DNA of 39,286 bases from CAADGN01 sp035443945 (GCA_035443945.1 DAOMNQ010000029.1:1-39286), one strand, 5' to 3'. Positions 7,824-16,549 are shown, numbered from the stretch's first letter. Program-made: numbers and translations. The notes: generated by a model from the letters alone, not told the origin.

Positions 7824-7891
7824 TCCCGGCCTCCGTTCCGCCCGCCAGTGGGTTGTCTGACGGAACAGCGTACCGTCAAGTTGCTGCTTCA

Positions 7892-8872
7892 TCAGCGGGC
7901 ATGCTCGACCAGGACGCTGACACCGGCGAATCGAAGGGCCGCCGCCTTGCCTTCGGACTCGCCGAGTACGCAGACCGCGGACGCCAAGGCGTCGGCGGTT
8001 GCCGCGTCCGGGGCGATGACCGTGGCCGCGATCCGGTTGGTCAGGCCCAGGCCGGTGCGCGGGTCCACGATGTGCGAGTACCGGACGCCGTCGATTTCGA
8101 TGTACTGGGCGGTGTCGCCGGATGTCGCGACCCCCGCGTTGGCGACGTTGAGCGTTGTGGCCTCTCCAAGGCCCGTCCGGACCTGGATCGACCAACCCTT
8201 CCGGCCCGGAGGCGGGTCACCGGCCAGCAGGTCCCCGCCGAGGTCGATCAGGAAGCGGGTGACGCCCTGCTCACGAAGAACTTCACCCGTCCGATCGGCG
8301 ATGTAGCCCTTGCCGATCCCGCCGAGGTCGAGCCTCATGCCCGGGCGGGCCAGCCGAACGGATCGGGACTCCGGCGCCAGTTCGACTCCCTTCCAGTCCA
8401 CCACCGAACCGGCCAACGAGAGGGCCTCGTCGATTGGGAGCCGTCCGTCGCGCCTCGCCTGTCTCCACAGCCTGACGACGGGGCCGACGGTAGGGTCGAA
8501 TGCTCCGCCGGTCGCCTCTGAAAAACGCCGCGCGAGATCCAGAACCCGGTACAAGTCCTCGCTGACGGGCATGGCAGGCCCGCCGGCCGCAGAGTTGAGG
8601 TGGTTCAACTCGCTTTCGAGACGCCAATCGCTGAGGGAGGCGTCCAGCGCAGCGATCCGCTCAAAGGCTCGGGCGGCGGATTCCTCGGCCAAGTCCCCTT
8701 CGCCCGCGTAGAGCGTTATCCTGCACTCGACCCCCATGTGGACCTGCGCGAACTCGTACCGAGTCAGGCCCCCCGCGAATGCGGACGGATCGGTGGTCGG
8801 GCGGGACGTACAGCCCGCAAGCAGGATCGTGGGAAGGACGCAGAGCGCTAACAGGAATCGAGAGGGCATCAT
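7892..8872 (-). CDS. apbE: FAD:protein FMN transferase, lipoprotein
   Basis: Attaches FMN covalently to Thr/Ser of exported redox proteins. The 326-residue product begins MMPSRFLLALCVLPT with lipobox ILLAGC, so it is a membrane-anchored lipoprotein. Motifs: DLGGIGKGYIAD in the middle and SHIVDPRTG in the metal/FAD site. The frame is open above this start, but the lipoprotein signal fits MMPS best. The ATG overlaps the ATG of the divergent gene at 8871 by two bases, leaving no intergenic promoter. No FMN-accepting protein is visible in the window, so its client is elsewhere. It is followed 68 bases later by the Tat-exported oxidoreductase on the same strand. Confidence 0.88.
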   Translation of the reverse strand: MMPSRFLLALCVLPTILLAGCTSRPTTDPSAFAGGLTRYEFAQVHMGVECRITLYAGEGDLAEESAARAFERIAALDASLSDWRLESELNHLNSAAGGPAMPVSEDLYRVLDLARRFSEATGGAFDPTVGPVVRLWRQARRDGRLPIDEALSLAGSVVDWKGVELAPESRSVRLARPGMRLDLGGIGKGYIADRTGEVLREQGVTRFLIDLGGDLLAGDPPPGRKGWSIQVRTGLGEATTLNVANAGVATSGDTAQYIEIDGVRYSHIVDPRTGLGLTNRIAATVIAPDAATADALASAVCVLGESEGKAAALRFAGVSVLVEHAR

Positions 8873-9692
8873 GGTTCGTTTCGCACAGCGCTTGGCGATA
8901 GCACTGCTGGGCTGCATCGCGGCTTCGGTGAGCATCGCTGGGGATCCTCCGACGCCCGGCAAGCCGTTCAAGCAGGGTATCGAGGGCACCACGGTCTCGT
9001 TCGATCTCGTCTGGGTGCCGGGCGAGCGTGAGGGTGACGGTTACTGGGTCAGCCGGACCGAGATGCCGTGGGACGTTTACGACGTCTTCACCTACGCCCT
9101 CGACCGCCCGAACCCGGACGCCCCAGCCGACGGGGTTGCGCGTCCCACGAAGCCCTACGTCACCATGGACCGCGGCTTCGGGCACGCCGGGTTCCCGGCG
9201 ATGTCCATGTCGTTCAAGAACGCGCAGGCCTTCTGCGACTGGCTCAGCGCGAAATCCGGCCTGCACTACCGCCTGCCGACCGAGGCGGAATGGGAGCGGC
9301 TTTGCGACGGGGGCGTGAAACCTGCTCTGGAGAAGCACCCACTCGACCACCTGGCATGGCACGACGGGAACGCGGGATACCAGACCCGCGCCGTCGGAAC
9401 CAAGGCCGCCGATGCCCTCGGCCTGCACGACTTGCTCGGCAATGTCGCCGAGTGGTGCGTGACGACGGACGGCAAGGGCGTCGCACGCGGCGGTTCGTAC
9501 CGCGATGAGCCGGAGATCGTCCGCTGCGACCGGCGCGAGGAACCAAGCCCGGCCTGGAACGCCAGCGACCCGCAGATTCCCAAGAGCGCCTGGTGGCTGG
9601 CGGACTGCCCGTGGGTCGGCGTCCGTGTCATCTGCGATCCGAAACCGAAGCCAGCGCGGGAGGCCGACCCCGCCGAGAGGAGCGAGAAGTGA
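8871..9692 (+). CDS. secreted formylglycine-generating-enzyme-like (FGE-sulfatase) domain protein
   Basis: A 273-residue protein with a signal peptide (RLAIALLGCIAASVSIAG) and an FGE-sulfatase (SUMF1-like) fold. The signatures are VSRTEMPWDVYDVF, AQAFCDWLSAKSGLHYRLPTEAEWERL, LGNVAEWC and GVARGGSY. The C-terminal region, where true FGE enzymes carry their active cysteine pair, instead reads VRCDRREEPSPAW and ADCPWVGVRVI, so catalytic activity is uncertain. Many planctomycete members of this fold are thought to be binding or accessory proteins. The start at 8871 gives the signal peptide; the only nearby ribosome-site candidate is GAGAGG. It overlaps the next gene by GTGA and heads the plus-strand sugar operon. 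Confidence 0.82.
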   Translation: MVRFAQRLAIALLGCIAASVSIAGDPPTPGKPFKQGIEGTTVSFDLVWVPGEREGDGYWVSRTEMPWDVYDVFTYALDRPNPDAPADGVARPTKPYVTMDRGFGHAGFPAMSMSFKNAQAFCDWLSAKSGLHYRLPTEAEWERLCDGGVKPALEKHPLDHLAWHDGNAGYQTRAVGTKAADALGLHDLLGNVAEWCVTTDGKGVARGGSYRDEPEIVRCDRREEPSPAWNASDPQIPKSAWWLADCPWVGVRVICDPKPKPAREADPAERSEK

Positions 9693-11026
9693 ATCGTGAG
9701 AACGCCCTGAGCGTGTCGCGGCGAGAGTTCGTCAAGACCTCCGCCGCGGCAGTCGCGGTCGGAACACTGGCCACGCCGATCCTCGCCCACGCCGGCGGGT
9801 CTGATCGCATCAAGATCGGCCTGATCGGGTGCGGCGGTCGCGGCACGGGTGCGGCGGTGCAGGCCCTTCGCGCCGACCCAGGCGTCGTGCTCTGGTCCAT
9901 GGGCGACGTCTTCCGGGACCGACTCGACGCGTGCCACGAGAACCTGCGCGGTGCCATGGCCAAACTTGACGAGGAGGAGAGCGAGGGAAGCGCCAGGTGG
10001 CGAGACCGCATTGAAGCGTCCGACGAGCGTCGCTTCCTCGGCTTCGACGCCTACAAGCAGGTGATCGACAGTGGCGTCGATGCCGTGCTGCTCACGTCGT
10101 ATCCCTGCTTCCGTCCGCGCGAGATCGCCTATGCCGTTGAGCGCGGCAAGCACGCGTTCGCGGAGAAGCCGGTGGCCGTGGACGGGCCGGGCCTGCGTTC
10201 GGTGCTCGCCTCGGCGGAGGATGCCAGGCGGCGCAACCTCGGCCTCCTCGTGGGTTTCTGCTGGCGGTACAACGCGGGCATGAGGGCGTGTTTCGAGCAG
10301 GTCAACGGCGGCGCGCTCGGTCGCGTCACCACCGTTCACACGACCTACCACACCGGCACGCTCCCGCGCCGCCCGAGGCAGGAGGGATGGAGCGACCTCG
10401 AGTTCCAGATGCGGAACTGGTGGCACTTCACGTGGGTTTCCGGCGACCACATCGTCGAGCAGGCTGTCCACTCCGTCGATCGCACGGCGTGGGCGATGGG
10501 CGACGTGCCCCCGGCTCGCGTGACCTGCCTCGGCGGGCGGGCGGCGCGGTCCGGCCCGGAGCACGGCAACGTCTTCGACCACTTCGCGGCCGTGTACGAG
10601 TACGAGGACGGGCGGAGGGCCTTCCACACCTGCCGCCAGATCGACCATTGCCCGGGCGACAACACGGACTACGTCTACGGCACGGAAGGATCGGCGATCG
10701 TGAACGGCTGGGCGCCGACCTACGTCGTCAAGGGCCTCGACGGCGCGGAGCGGTGGCGATTCCGCGGCCCGATCAAGGACATGTACCAGGTCGAGCACGA
10801 CGACCTGTTCGCCTCAATCCGCTCTGGGAAGCCGATCAACGACTGCTCGCGCGGCGCGAACAGCACGCTGATGGCCATCATGGCGCGGATGGCGGCGTAC
10901 ACCGGGCAGACCGTATCGTGGGAGCAGGCGATCAACTCGCAGGAGTCGCTCATGCCGGCAACGCTCGAATGGGGCGACCTGCCGACGCCTCCAGTCGCCG
11001 TGCCGGGACAGACCAAACTCATCTGA
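9689..11026 (+). CDS. Tat-exported Gfo/Idh/MocA family oxidoreductase (paralogue 1)
   Basis: A 445-residue NAD(P)-dependent oxidoreductase. The GTG start overlaps the preceding stop (GTGA), with GAGAGGAG upstream. The Tat signal is SRREFVKTSAA (Arg11-Arg12), the Rossmann motif IGLIGCGGRGTG (43-54), and the EKP motif AEKPVAVDG. The conserved C-terminal block SGDHIVEQAVHSVDRTAW carries the histidines expected near the active site. It is clearly paralogous to the gene at 12007 (shared SGDHIVEQ, MARMAAYTGQ and the ending PxVAVPGQTxLI), so the operon grew by duplication. Predicted role: oxidation of a sugar or glycoside outside the cytoplasm, upstream of the TIM-barrel enzyme encoded next. Confidence 0.9.
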   Translation: MNRENALSVSRREFVKTSAAAVAVGTLATPILAHAGGSDRIKIGLIGCGGRGTGAAVQALRADPGVVLWSMGDVFRDRLDACHENLRGAMAKLDEEESEGSARWRDRIEASDERRFLGFDAYKQVIDSGVDAVLLTSYPCFRPREIAYAVERGKHAFAEKPVAVDGPGLRSVLASAEDARRRNLGLLVGFCWRYNAGMRACFEQVNGGALGRVTTVHTTYHTGTLPRRPRQEGWSDLEFQMRNWWHFTWVSGDHIVEQAVHSVDRTAWAMGDVPPARVTCLGGRAARSGPEHGNVFDHFAAVYEYEDGRRAFHTCRQIDHCPGDNTDYVYGTEGSAIVNGWAPTYVVKGLDGAERWRFRGPIKDMYQVEHDDLFASIRSGKPINDCSRGANSTLMAIMARMAAYTGQTVSWEQAINSQESLMPATLEWGDLPTPPVAVPGQTKLI

Positions 11027-11044
11027 GCCTGAGGAGCGTGCCGC

Positions 11045-11962
11045 GTGAACGAGAACAACGGCGTAACCCGGCGAGAGTTCGTCAAGGTGTCGGCGGTGGC
11101 GGCGGCCGCGCTCACGGCCTCGCCTGCCCTCGCGCGGTTCCCGAGGGGTCGCCCGCGATCGCGGCTGCGAAAGGCGCTCAAATACGGCATGATCGCCGAG
11201 GGATCGAGCGTGTTGGAGAAGTTTCGAATCGCACGCGAGTGCGGGTTCGAGGGAGTCGAGATGGATTCTCCGGGAGGGCCGCCGGCCGACGAGGTCCGGC
11301 GCGCGAGCGAAGAGACGGGGCTGGAAGTGCCCGGCGTCGTCGATTCTGTGCACTGGCGGCAGACGCTCGGCGACCCGGACGCGGAGGTGCGCGCTCAGGG
11401 ACGGGCAGCGCTGGAGCAGGCGATCCGCGACTGCAGAGCCTACGGCGGCACGTCGGTGCTTCTGGTGCCGGCCGTCGTCAACAAACGCATCGCCTACGCG
11501 GACGCCTACGAGCGGTCGCAGGCGGAGATTCGGCGAGTGCTGCCGCTGGCCTCCGACCTCGGCGTCACGATCTCGTTCGAGAACGTCTGGAACCACTTCC
11601 TGCTCAGTCCGATCGAGGCGGCGCGGTACGTGGACGAGTTCGAGTCGCCGAACGTCGGATGGCACTTCGACGTGGGCAATATCGTGAACTCCGGCTGGCC
11701 GGAGCATTGGATCCGCACGCTGGGCAGGCGGATCACAAGGCTGGACATCAAGGAGTTCAGCCGACGCAAGCGCGATGAGGAGGGGCTTTGGAAGGGGTTC
11801 GCCGTCGAGATCGGGGATGGTGACTGCGACTGGCCGGCGGTCATGGCGGCGCTTGGCGACATCGGGTACGAGGGCTGGGCGGCCGCGGAGGTCGGCGGGG
11901 GCGATGCGGATCGGCTGCGGGATGTTGCGTCGAGAATGGATCGCGTGTTTACTGGTGGGTGA
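11045..11962 (+). CDS. Tat-exported sugar-phosphate isomerase/epimerase-like TIM barrel
   Basis: A 305-residue AP-endonuclease-2-type TIM barrel with Tat signal TRREFVKVSAV (Arg9-Arg10). Candidate metal ligands follow the family pattern: Glu in VTISFENVWN, Asp/His in GWHFDVGNIV, LDIKEF where relatives have a His/Lys-Asp strand, and Glu in AAAEVGGG at the end. GTG start, 18 bases after the preceding stop. Members of this superfamily act as isomerases, epimerases, or as lyases on 3-keto glycosides. Export together with Gfo/Idh enzymes favours the last role here, by inference. Confidence 0.85.
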   Translation: MNENNGVTRREFVKVSAVAAAALTASPALARFPRGRPRSRLRKALKYGMIAEGSSVLEKFRIARECGFEGVEMDSPGGPPADEVRRASEETGLEVPGVVDSVHWRQTLGDPDAEVRAQGRAALEQAIRDCRAYGGTSVLLVPAVVNKRIAYADAYERSQAEIRRVLPLASDLGVTISFENVWNHFLLSPIEAARYVDEFESPNVGWHFDVGNIVNSGWPEHWIRTLGRRITRLDIKEFSRRKRDEEGLWKGFAVEIGDGDCDWPAVMAALGDIGYEGWAAAEVGGGDADRLRDVASRMDRVFTGG

Positions 11963-12006
11963 GCACGGGGCGTGAACCGCCCCGCCCCACGAGCAGGGAG
12001 CGAACG

Positions 12007-13278
12007 ATGAGCGCGTACACGAGGCGAGAGTTCGTCAAGACATCGGCGGCGGTGACGGCAGTGGCGGCGATGGCCCCGCTCGCCGCGGGACGCGGGTTCT
12101 TCGCCGGAGGATCGGACACCATCCGCGTCGGCGTCATCGGGTGCGGCGGTCGGGGCACGGGCGCGGCGTTCAACGCCATCGAGGCCGCGCCGAACACCAC
12201 CATCGTTGCGCTCGCCGACGTGATGCCCGACCGCGTCGAGTCGTGCCGCGGCGAACTGACGAAACTCGGCGACAGGGTGCAGGTCTCGGACGACCGCTGC
12301 TTCACCGGCTTCGACGCCTACGAGCGGCTCATCCGCGACGGCGGAGTTGACTGCGTGATCCTCGCCACGCCCCCCCACTTCCGCCCGGCGCACCTCGCCG
12401 CCGCGGTCGTCGCGGGCAAGCACGTCTTCATGGAGAAGCCCGTCGCCGTGGACCCGTCCGGCGTGCGATCGGTCCTGGCGTCCGCGATGCTGGCGGAACG
12501 CAAGGGCCTGAGCATCGTCGCCGGCACGCAGCGCCGCCACGAGGCCTGCTACATCGAGGCGATGGCACGCATCAACGGCGGCGCGCTCGGCCGCGTCGTC
12601 CACGCCTCGTGCTACTGGAACCAGGGCGGCTTGTGGGTCCACGACCGCAAGCCCGAGTGGACCGACATGGAGTGGCAACTGCGCAACTGGCTGTACTTCA
12701 CGTGGCTCTCGGGCGACCACATCGTCGAGCAGCACGTCCACAACCTCGACGTCGTGAACTGGGCGATCGGCGAGACCCCGGCCCGCTGCACCGCGCTCGG
12801 GGGGCGGCAGGCACGCACCGACCCGAAGTACGGGCACATCTACGACCACTTCGCCGTCGAGTTCGAGTACCCGTCGGGGGCGACCGTGCTGAGCATGTGC
12901 CGGCAGATCGACGGCACGCCGCCTCGCGTCGAGGAACGCATCTTCGGCACCGAGGGCAGGGCCGTGACGCGCCCCGGGTTCGCGGTCATCGAGGGCGCGA
13001 ACGCGTGGCGGTTCCGCGGCGAGAACCCGGGGCCGTACGTGCAGGAGCACATCAACCTCATCGCGTCGATCGTGAACGGCGCGGGGCGGAACGAGGCAAG
13101 GACCGTCGCCGAGTCCACGCTGACGGCGATCATGGGACGCATGGCCGCGTACACCGGGCAGGAGGTGACGTGGGAGCAGGCCCTGAACAGCAAACTGGAC
13201 CTGACCCCGCCGAGTTACGAGTTCGGCCCGCTCCCCACGCCCGAGGTCGCCATCCCCGGGCGCACGCCGCTCGTCTGA
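12007..13278 (+). CDS. Tat-exported Gfo/Idh/MocA family oxidoreductase (paralogue 2)
   Basis: A 423-residue oxidoreductase with Tat signal TRREFVKTSAA (Arg6-Arg7), Rossmann motif VGVIGCGGRGTG and EKP motif MEKPVAVDP. The C-terminal domain contains LSGDHIVEQHVHNLDVVNWA. The start ATG is preceded by GCAGGGAG. It is a duplicate of the gene at 9689, with a shorter mid-region and a different substrate-facing segment (VVHASCYWNQGGLWVHDRKP), so the two may act on different sugars. The TIM barrel between them and another after it suggest alternating dehydrogenase/lyase pairs. Confidence 0.9.
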   Translation: MSAYTRREFVKTSAAVTAVAAMAPLAAGRGFFAGGSDTIRVGVIGCGGRGTGAAFNAIEAAPNTTIVALADVMPDRVESCRGELTKLGDRVQVSDDRCFTGFDAYERLIRDGGVDCVILATPPHFRPAHLAAAVVAGKHVFMEKPVAVDPSGVRSVLASAMLAERKGLSIVAGTQRRHEACYIEAMARINGGALGRVVHASCYWNQGGLWVHDRKPEWTDMEWQLRNWLYFTWLSGDHIVEQHVHNLDVVNWAIGETPARCTALGGRQARTDPKYGHIYDHFAVEFEYPSGATVLSMCRQIDGTPPRVEERIFGTEGRAVTRPGFAVIEGANAWRFRGENPGPYVQEHINLIASIVNGAGRNEARTVAESTLTAIMGRMAAYTGQEVTWEQALNSKLDLTPPSYEFGPLPTPEVAIPGRTPLV

Positions 13279-13327
13279 CGCACCGCCGCGACGGCGCGGC
13301 ACGCCCACCGAACCACGGAGAGTCCGC

Positions 13328-14254
13328 ATGGAACGCCGGGAGTTTCTCGCATCGACGGTCGCGGCCGGCGCGGCCATCGCGTCCGCCGCGACAGGAAGCA
13401 CGATGACCACGACCACCGCACCGGCGGGGTGGCGCGCCCCGTTCAAACTCAAGTACGCCCCGCACCAGGGCATGTTCCGCCACCACGCGCCCGGCGGCAT
13501 CCTCGACGAACTCCGCTTCATGGCCGACCAGGGCTTCACCGCCTTCGAGGACAACGGCATGATGGGACGCTCCACCGAGGAGCAGGAAAAGATCGGCTCG
13601 CTGCTACGCGAACTCGGCATGACCATGGGCGTCTTCGTCGCCAGCCCCTCGACGGCATGGAAGGCATCGTTCGTGCGCGGCAACAAGGACGACCGTGAGC
13701 AGTTCCTTGCCGAGTGCCGCCAGGCCGTGGACGTCGCGCGAAGGTGCGGAGCAAAGTGGATGACGGTCGTGCCCGGCACGCTGGAAGCCCGGCTGGAGAT
13801 GGGCTACCAGACGGCCAACGTGATCGACCAGTTGCGATTCGCGTGCGAGATCTTTGAGCCGCACGGCCTGGTGATGGTGCTCGAACCGCTCAACCCGTGG
13901 CGCGACCACCCCAACATGTACCTCTCGAAGATCCCGCAGGCGTTCGAGGTCTGCCGCGGCGTGAACTCGCCCTCGTGCAAGATCCTCTTCGACATCTACC
14001 ACCAGCAGATCACGGAGGGGAACCTGATCCCCAACATGGACCTCGCGTGGAGCGAGATCGGCTACTTCCAGGTCGGCGACAACCCCGGCCGCGCCGAGCC
14101 GGGCACGGGCGAGATCAACTACCGCAACGTCTTCCGGCACATCCACCGCAGGGGCTTCGACGGCGTCGTCGGCATGGAGCACGGGAACAGCCGCCCGGGC
14201 ACGGAAGGCGAGCAGGCCGTCATCGACGCCTACCGCGCGGCGGACGGGTTCTGA
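13328..14254 (+). CDS. exported hydroxypyruvate-isomerase-like TIM barrel
   Basis: A 308-residue protein with a short Tat-like signal MERREFLASTVAAGAAIASA. The barrel resembles the Hyi family: MVLEPLN, LFDIYHQQITEGN and especially FQVGDNPGRAEPGTGEINY, followed by VGMEHGNS with the final Glu. True Hyi enzymes are cytosolic and isomerise hydroxypyruvate to tartronate semialdehyde; an exported version probably has a different substrate. GGAGAG precedes the ATG. It is the last gene of the plus-strand operon and converges on the PIN toxin gene with 56 bases between stops; no terminator hairpin was evident there. Confidence 0.83.
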   Translation: MERREFLASTVAAGAAIASAATGSTMTTTTAPAGWRAPFKLKYAPHQGMFRHHAPGGILDELRFMADQGFTAFEDNGMMGRSTEEQEKIGSLLRELGMTMGVFVASPSTAWKASFVRGNKDDREQFLAECRQAVDVARRCGAKWMTVVPGTLEARLEMGYQTANVIDQLRFACEIFEPHGLVMVLEPLNPWRDHPNMYLSKIPQAFEVCRGVNSPSCKILFDIYHQQITEGNLIPNMDLAWSEIGYFQVGDNPGRAEPGTGEINYRNVFRHIHRRGFDGVVGMEHGNSRPGTEGEQAVIDAYRAADGF

Positions 14255-14310
14255 GGCGAGTGAGAAGAGATGGAGCGTGACGGTCAACGAAGCCGCCCGA
14301 CGGGGCACGA

Positions 14311-14730
14311 CTACGCGCGATCCCGCTGAATGATCGCGATCAGCGCGGCCGGAGAGACAATCTCGACGCCCCCGAATCGCTCGAGCGGCAGGAGGTGCTT
14401 GCGGTCGCCCGTGACGATGTGCGATGCACGCCCGACGACCGCGCACTCGATCACCTTGTCGTCACCCGGATCGGCCTGCGTGCCCCGCATCTCGCCCGAG
14501 ATCGCGACGAACTCGAAGAAGGACGCGAGTGACCCGATCGCAACCTCGACCTCATCGTCCGTGAAACCCAGTTTGGCGGCGAGTTTACCGCCAAGTTCGT
14601 GCATGATCTCGATACAGGACAAGGCACGCATCCTGCCTTTGAGAGCCGCATCCAGGCATCGGCCGGGCGTCCCGCCCCAACCGATCGCGGAGACCAGCAC
14701 GTTGGTGTCGAAGACGACCCGCAGGCTCAT
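14311..14730 (-). CDS. PIN-domain toxin (putative toxin-antitoxin, PIN family)
   Basis: A 139-residue PIN ribonuclease, the likely toxin of a type II pair. The N-terminal motif VVFDTNVLVSA gives the first metal Asp (Asp8). CIEIMHELGGKL carries the conserved Glu, and ADPGDDKVIECA and IVTGDRKHLLPL carry the remaining acidic residues. The family is expected to cut RNA, sometimes specific tRNAs. The ATG overlaps the antitoxin stop as ATGA, the usual antitoxin-first coupling. Confidence 0.85.
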   Translation of the reverse strand: MSLRVVFDTNVLVSAIGWGGTPGRCLDAALKGRMRALSCIEIMHELGGKLAAKLGFTDDEVEVAIGSLASFFEFVAISGEMRGTQADPGDDKVIECAVVGRASHIVTGDRKHLLPLERFGGVEIVSPAALIAIIQRDRA

Positions 14731-14972
14731 GCCGCCTCGCCGTCCATCACGTCCTCGACGAAGTCCTGCCGCGCCTGCTCGTCCATGGCGTCCCAGTCCA
14801 GGCCGCGATCCCGGGCAAGGGCGCGCAGGCGGCTTTCACCCTGCTCCCGGTACCGCTTCCAGGCCTCCGCGTTCGCCTGAACCAACTCAAGAAGCACGAT
14901 CCTCCGCCGGCTCGGATCGAGACGCCTGAAGAGTTCGACAACCTGTTGTTCCTGCCGGGTCAGCGCGACCAT
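14727..14972 (-). CDS. antitoxin partner of the PIN toxin
   Basis: An 81-residue, charged, largely helical protein (begins MVALTRQEQQVVELF, ends EDVMDGEAA). I recognise it by position and composition rather than by a named DNA-binding domain. The start at 14972 is preferred to one 24 bases upstream because GGGAG lies 7 bases before it. Its C-terminal acidic stretch is a plausible toxin-binding tail. Autoregulation by the pair is typical of such modules but is not shown here. Confidence 0.75.
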   Translation of the reverse strand: MVALTRQEQQVVELFRRLDPSRRRIVLLELVQANAEAWKRYREQGESRLRALARDRGLDWDAMDEQARQDFVEDVMDGEAA

Positions 14973-14998
14973 GGTTCGACTCCCGCGAACGTTCATGG

Positions 14999-15004
14999 AG
15001 TATA
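14999..15004 (-). promoter_or_regulatory. candidate -10 element of the toxin-antitoxin pair
   Basis: TATACT on the minus strand, ending 26 bases before the antitoxin ATG and just upstream of a GAACGTTC palindrome that could be an operator. No convincing -35 hexamer is seen at 17 bases. Confidence 0.3.
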
Positions 15005-15199
15005 CGGCCGGCGACCGCAGGACCGGGTACGCCGGCGAACCGGTGCCGAGCACGCCTGCTCCGCCGGCATCCGCCCCGGCTCCAGAGGCTCGGTGCGGAA
15101 CCGGCCGCCCCTGCTTCCCGACCGCCCTTTCGCCCGACGAGCCGTTGGTGTAGCCTGTCGGCCCCGGGCCCGCCGCCGATGCGGCCCACTGGAGGCACC

Positions 15200-16549
15200 G
15201 TGACAGCAGCCCAGTCGTCCCGTTCAGGCACGGCCGTTGCCGTTCAACTCGGCACCATGATGTTCCTCCAGTTCTTCGTCTGGGGGGCGTGGTACGTCTC
15301 CATGACCGGGTTCATCAACAAGTCCGGCATGGGAGCGGTGACCGGCGCCGCGTACATGGTGGCACCGATCGCCGCCATCCTCTCGCCGCTCTTCCTCGGC
15401 TTGATTGCTGATCGATACTTCTCCAGCGAGAAGGTGCTCGGCGTGCTCCACATGCTGGGAGGGGCGGCGCTTCTCATCGCGCCGTCCGCGGCGAGAGAGT
15501 TCCAGCTTCCGGCCATGCCGGAGAATGCGGGCGTTTTCTACCGTGTTGTCCTCCACGATCTGCCCGCATTCGGACACCCGTTTATCCTCATTCTGCTGCT
15601 GCACATGCTCTGCTACATGCCGACGCTCGCGCTGAGCACGAGCCTGTCGTTCCACAACCTCACGAATCGCGAGAAGCAGTTCCCGCTCATCAGGGTGCTG
15701 GGCACCATCGGCTGGATCGTCGGCAACATCGCGGTCAGCTTCCTGCCCGGCAAGGATGAATCGGCGATCCAGTTCTACCTGGCGGGCGGTGCGGGCCTTG
15801 TGCTCGGGTTGTACGCTTTCTCGCTCCCCCATACGCCGCCCCCGCTCATCGGCACCAAGCCGACGGTCGGGCAGATTCTGGGGTTGGACTCGTTGGTCCT
15901 GCTCAAGCGGCGACCGTATCTCGTCTTCATCATCTGCTCCTTCCTGCTCTGCATCCCGCTCGCGGGGTACTACCAGCAGGCGCGCAACTTCGTCGCGGCG
16001 AGCGGCGCTGTGGTCCGCGACAGCGCGACGTTCACGATGAGCTTCGGGCAGATGTCCGAGGTCTTCTTCATGCTCGTCATGCCGCTGTGCTTCGCACGGC
16101 TCGGCGTCAAGTGGATGTTGCTCGTCGGGATGCTTGCCTGGGTTCTCCGATACGGCCTCTTCTATCTCGCGGTTGACGACCGCGTCGTGTGGATGATCCT
16201 CACCGGCATCATCCTCCACGGAGTCTGCTACGACTTCTTCTTTGTGACCGGCATGATCTACGTTGACAAGGCGGCGCCACCGACGATTCGCGGCCAGGCA
16301 CAGGGATTCCTCGTCCTCATCACCCAGGGACTCGGCCTCGGCATCGGCGCGAAACTCTTCTTCGGGCTTGTCCTCGAGAACTCAACCGACGAGGGCGTGC
16401 TCTGGAAGAACATCTGGCTCGCCCCGTGTCTCTTCGCCGCGGGTGTGATGGTGTTGTTCTTCTTCCTCTTCAATGACCGCGTCGCCGCGTCCCCCAAGGA
16501 GATCGGACAGACCCCCCCCGGCCCCGACCAGTCGGAGACCGCCGTGTGA
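15200..16549 (+). CDS. MFS transporter, nucleoside:H+ symporter (NupG/XapB-like)
   Basis: A ~449-residue inner-membrane protein with about 12 hydrophobic helices, starting QLGTMMFLQFFVWGAWYVSM, the typical first helix of the nucleoside:proton symporter family. GLIADRYFSSEKVLG is the helix 2-3 loop. The GTG at 15200 is preferred because GGAGG lies 4 bases before it; an in-frame ATG at 15179 would add seven residues. The family imports nucleosides in enterobacteria. In this setting, coupled by a GTGA overlap to a cytosolic sugar TIM barrel, it may import a sugar or oxidised sugar instead. The 226-base gap before it holds only the candidate toxin-antitoxin promoter. Confidence 0.85.
   Translation: MTAAQSSRSGTAVAVQLGTMMFLQFFVWGAWYVSMTGFINKSGMGAVTGAAYMVAPIAAILSPLFLGLIADRYFSSEKVLGVLHMLGGAALLIAPSAAREFQLPAMPENAGVFYRVVLHDLPAFGHPFILILLLHMLCYMPTLALSTSLSFHNLTNREKQFPLIRVLGTIGWIVGNIAVSFLPGKDESAIQFYLAGGAGLVLGLYAFSLPHTPPPLIGTKPTVGQILGLDSLVLLKRRPYLVFIICSFLLCIPLAGYYQQARNFVAASGAVVRDSATFTMSFGQMSEVFFMLVMPLCFARLGVKWMLLVGMLAWVLRYGLFYLAVDDRVVWMILTGIILHGVCYDFFFVTGMIYVDKAAPPTIRGQAQGFLVLITQGLGLGIGAKLFFGLVLENSTDEGVLWKNIWLAPCLFAAGVMVLFFFLFNDRVAASPKEIGQTPPGPDQSETAV

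Noticed and set aside
7858..7878. TGACGG/CCGTCA inverted repeat with a 9-base spacer after apbE
   Set aside because: Only 6 bp and no T-run, so not convincing as a terminator or operator.
11506..13779. 757-codon open frame antisense to a TIM barrel, a Gfo/Idh and the Hyi-like gene
   Set aside because: Spans three real genes with signal peptides and motifs on the plus strand; the product is arginine-rich and matches nothing recognisable.
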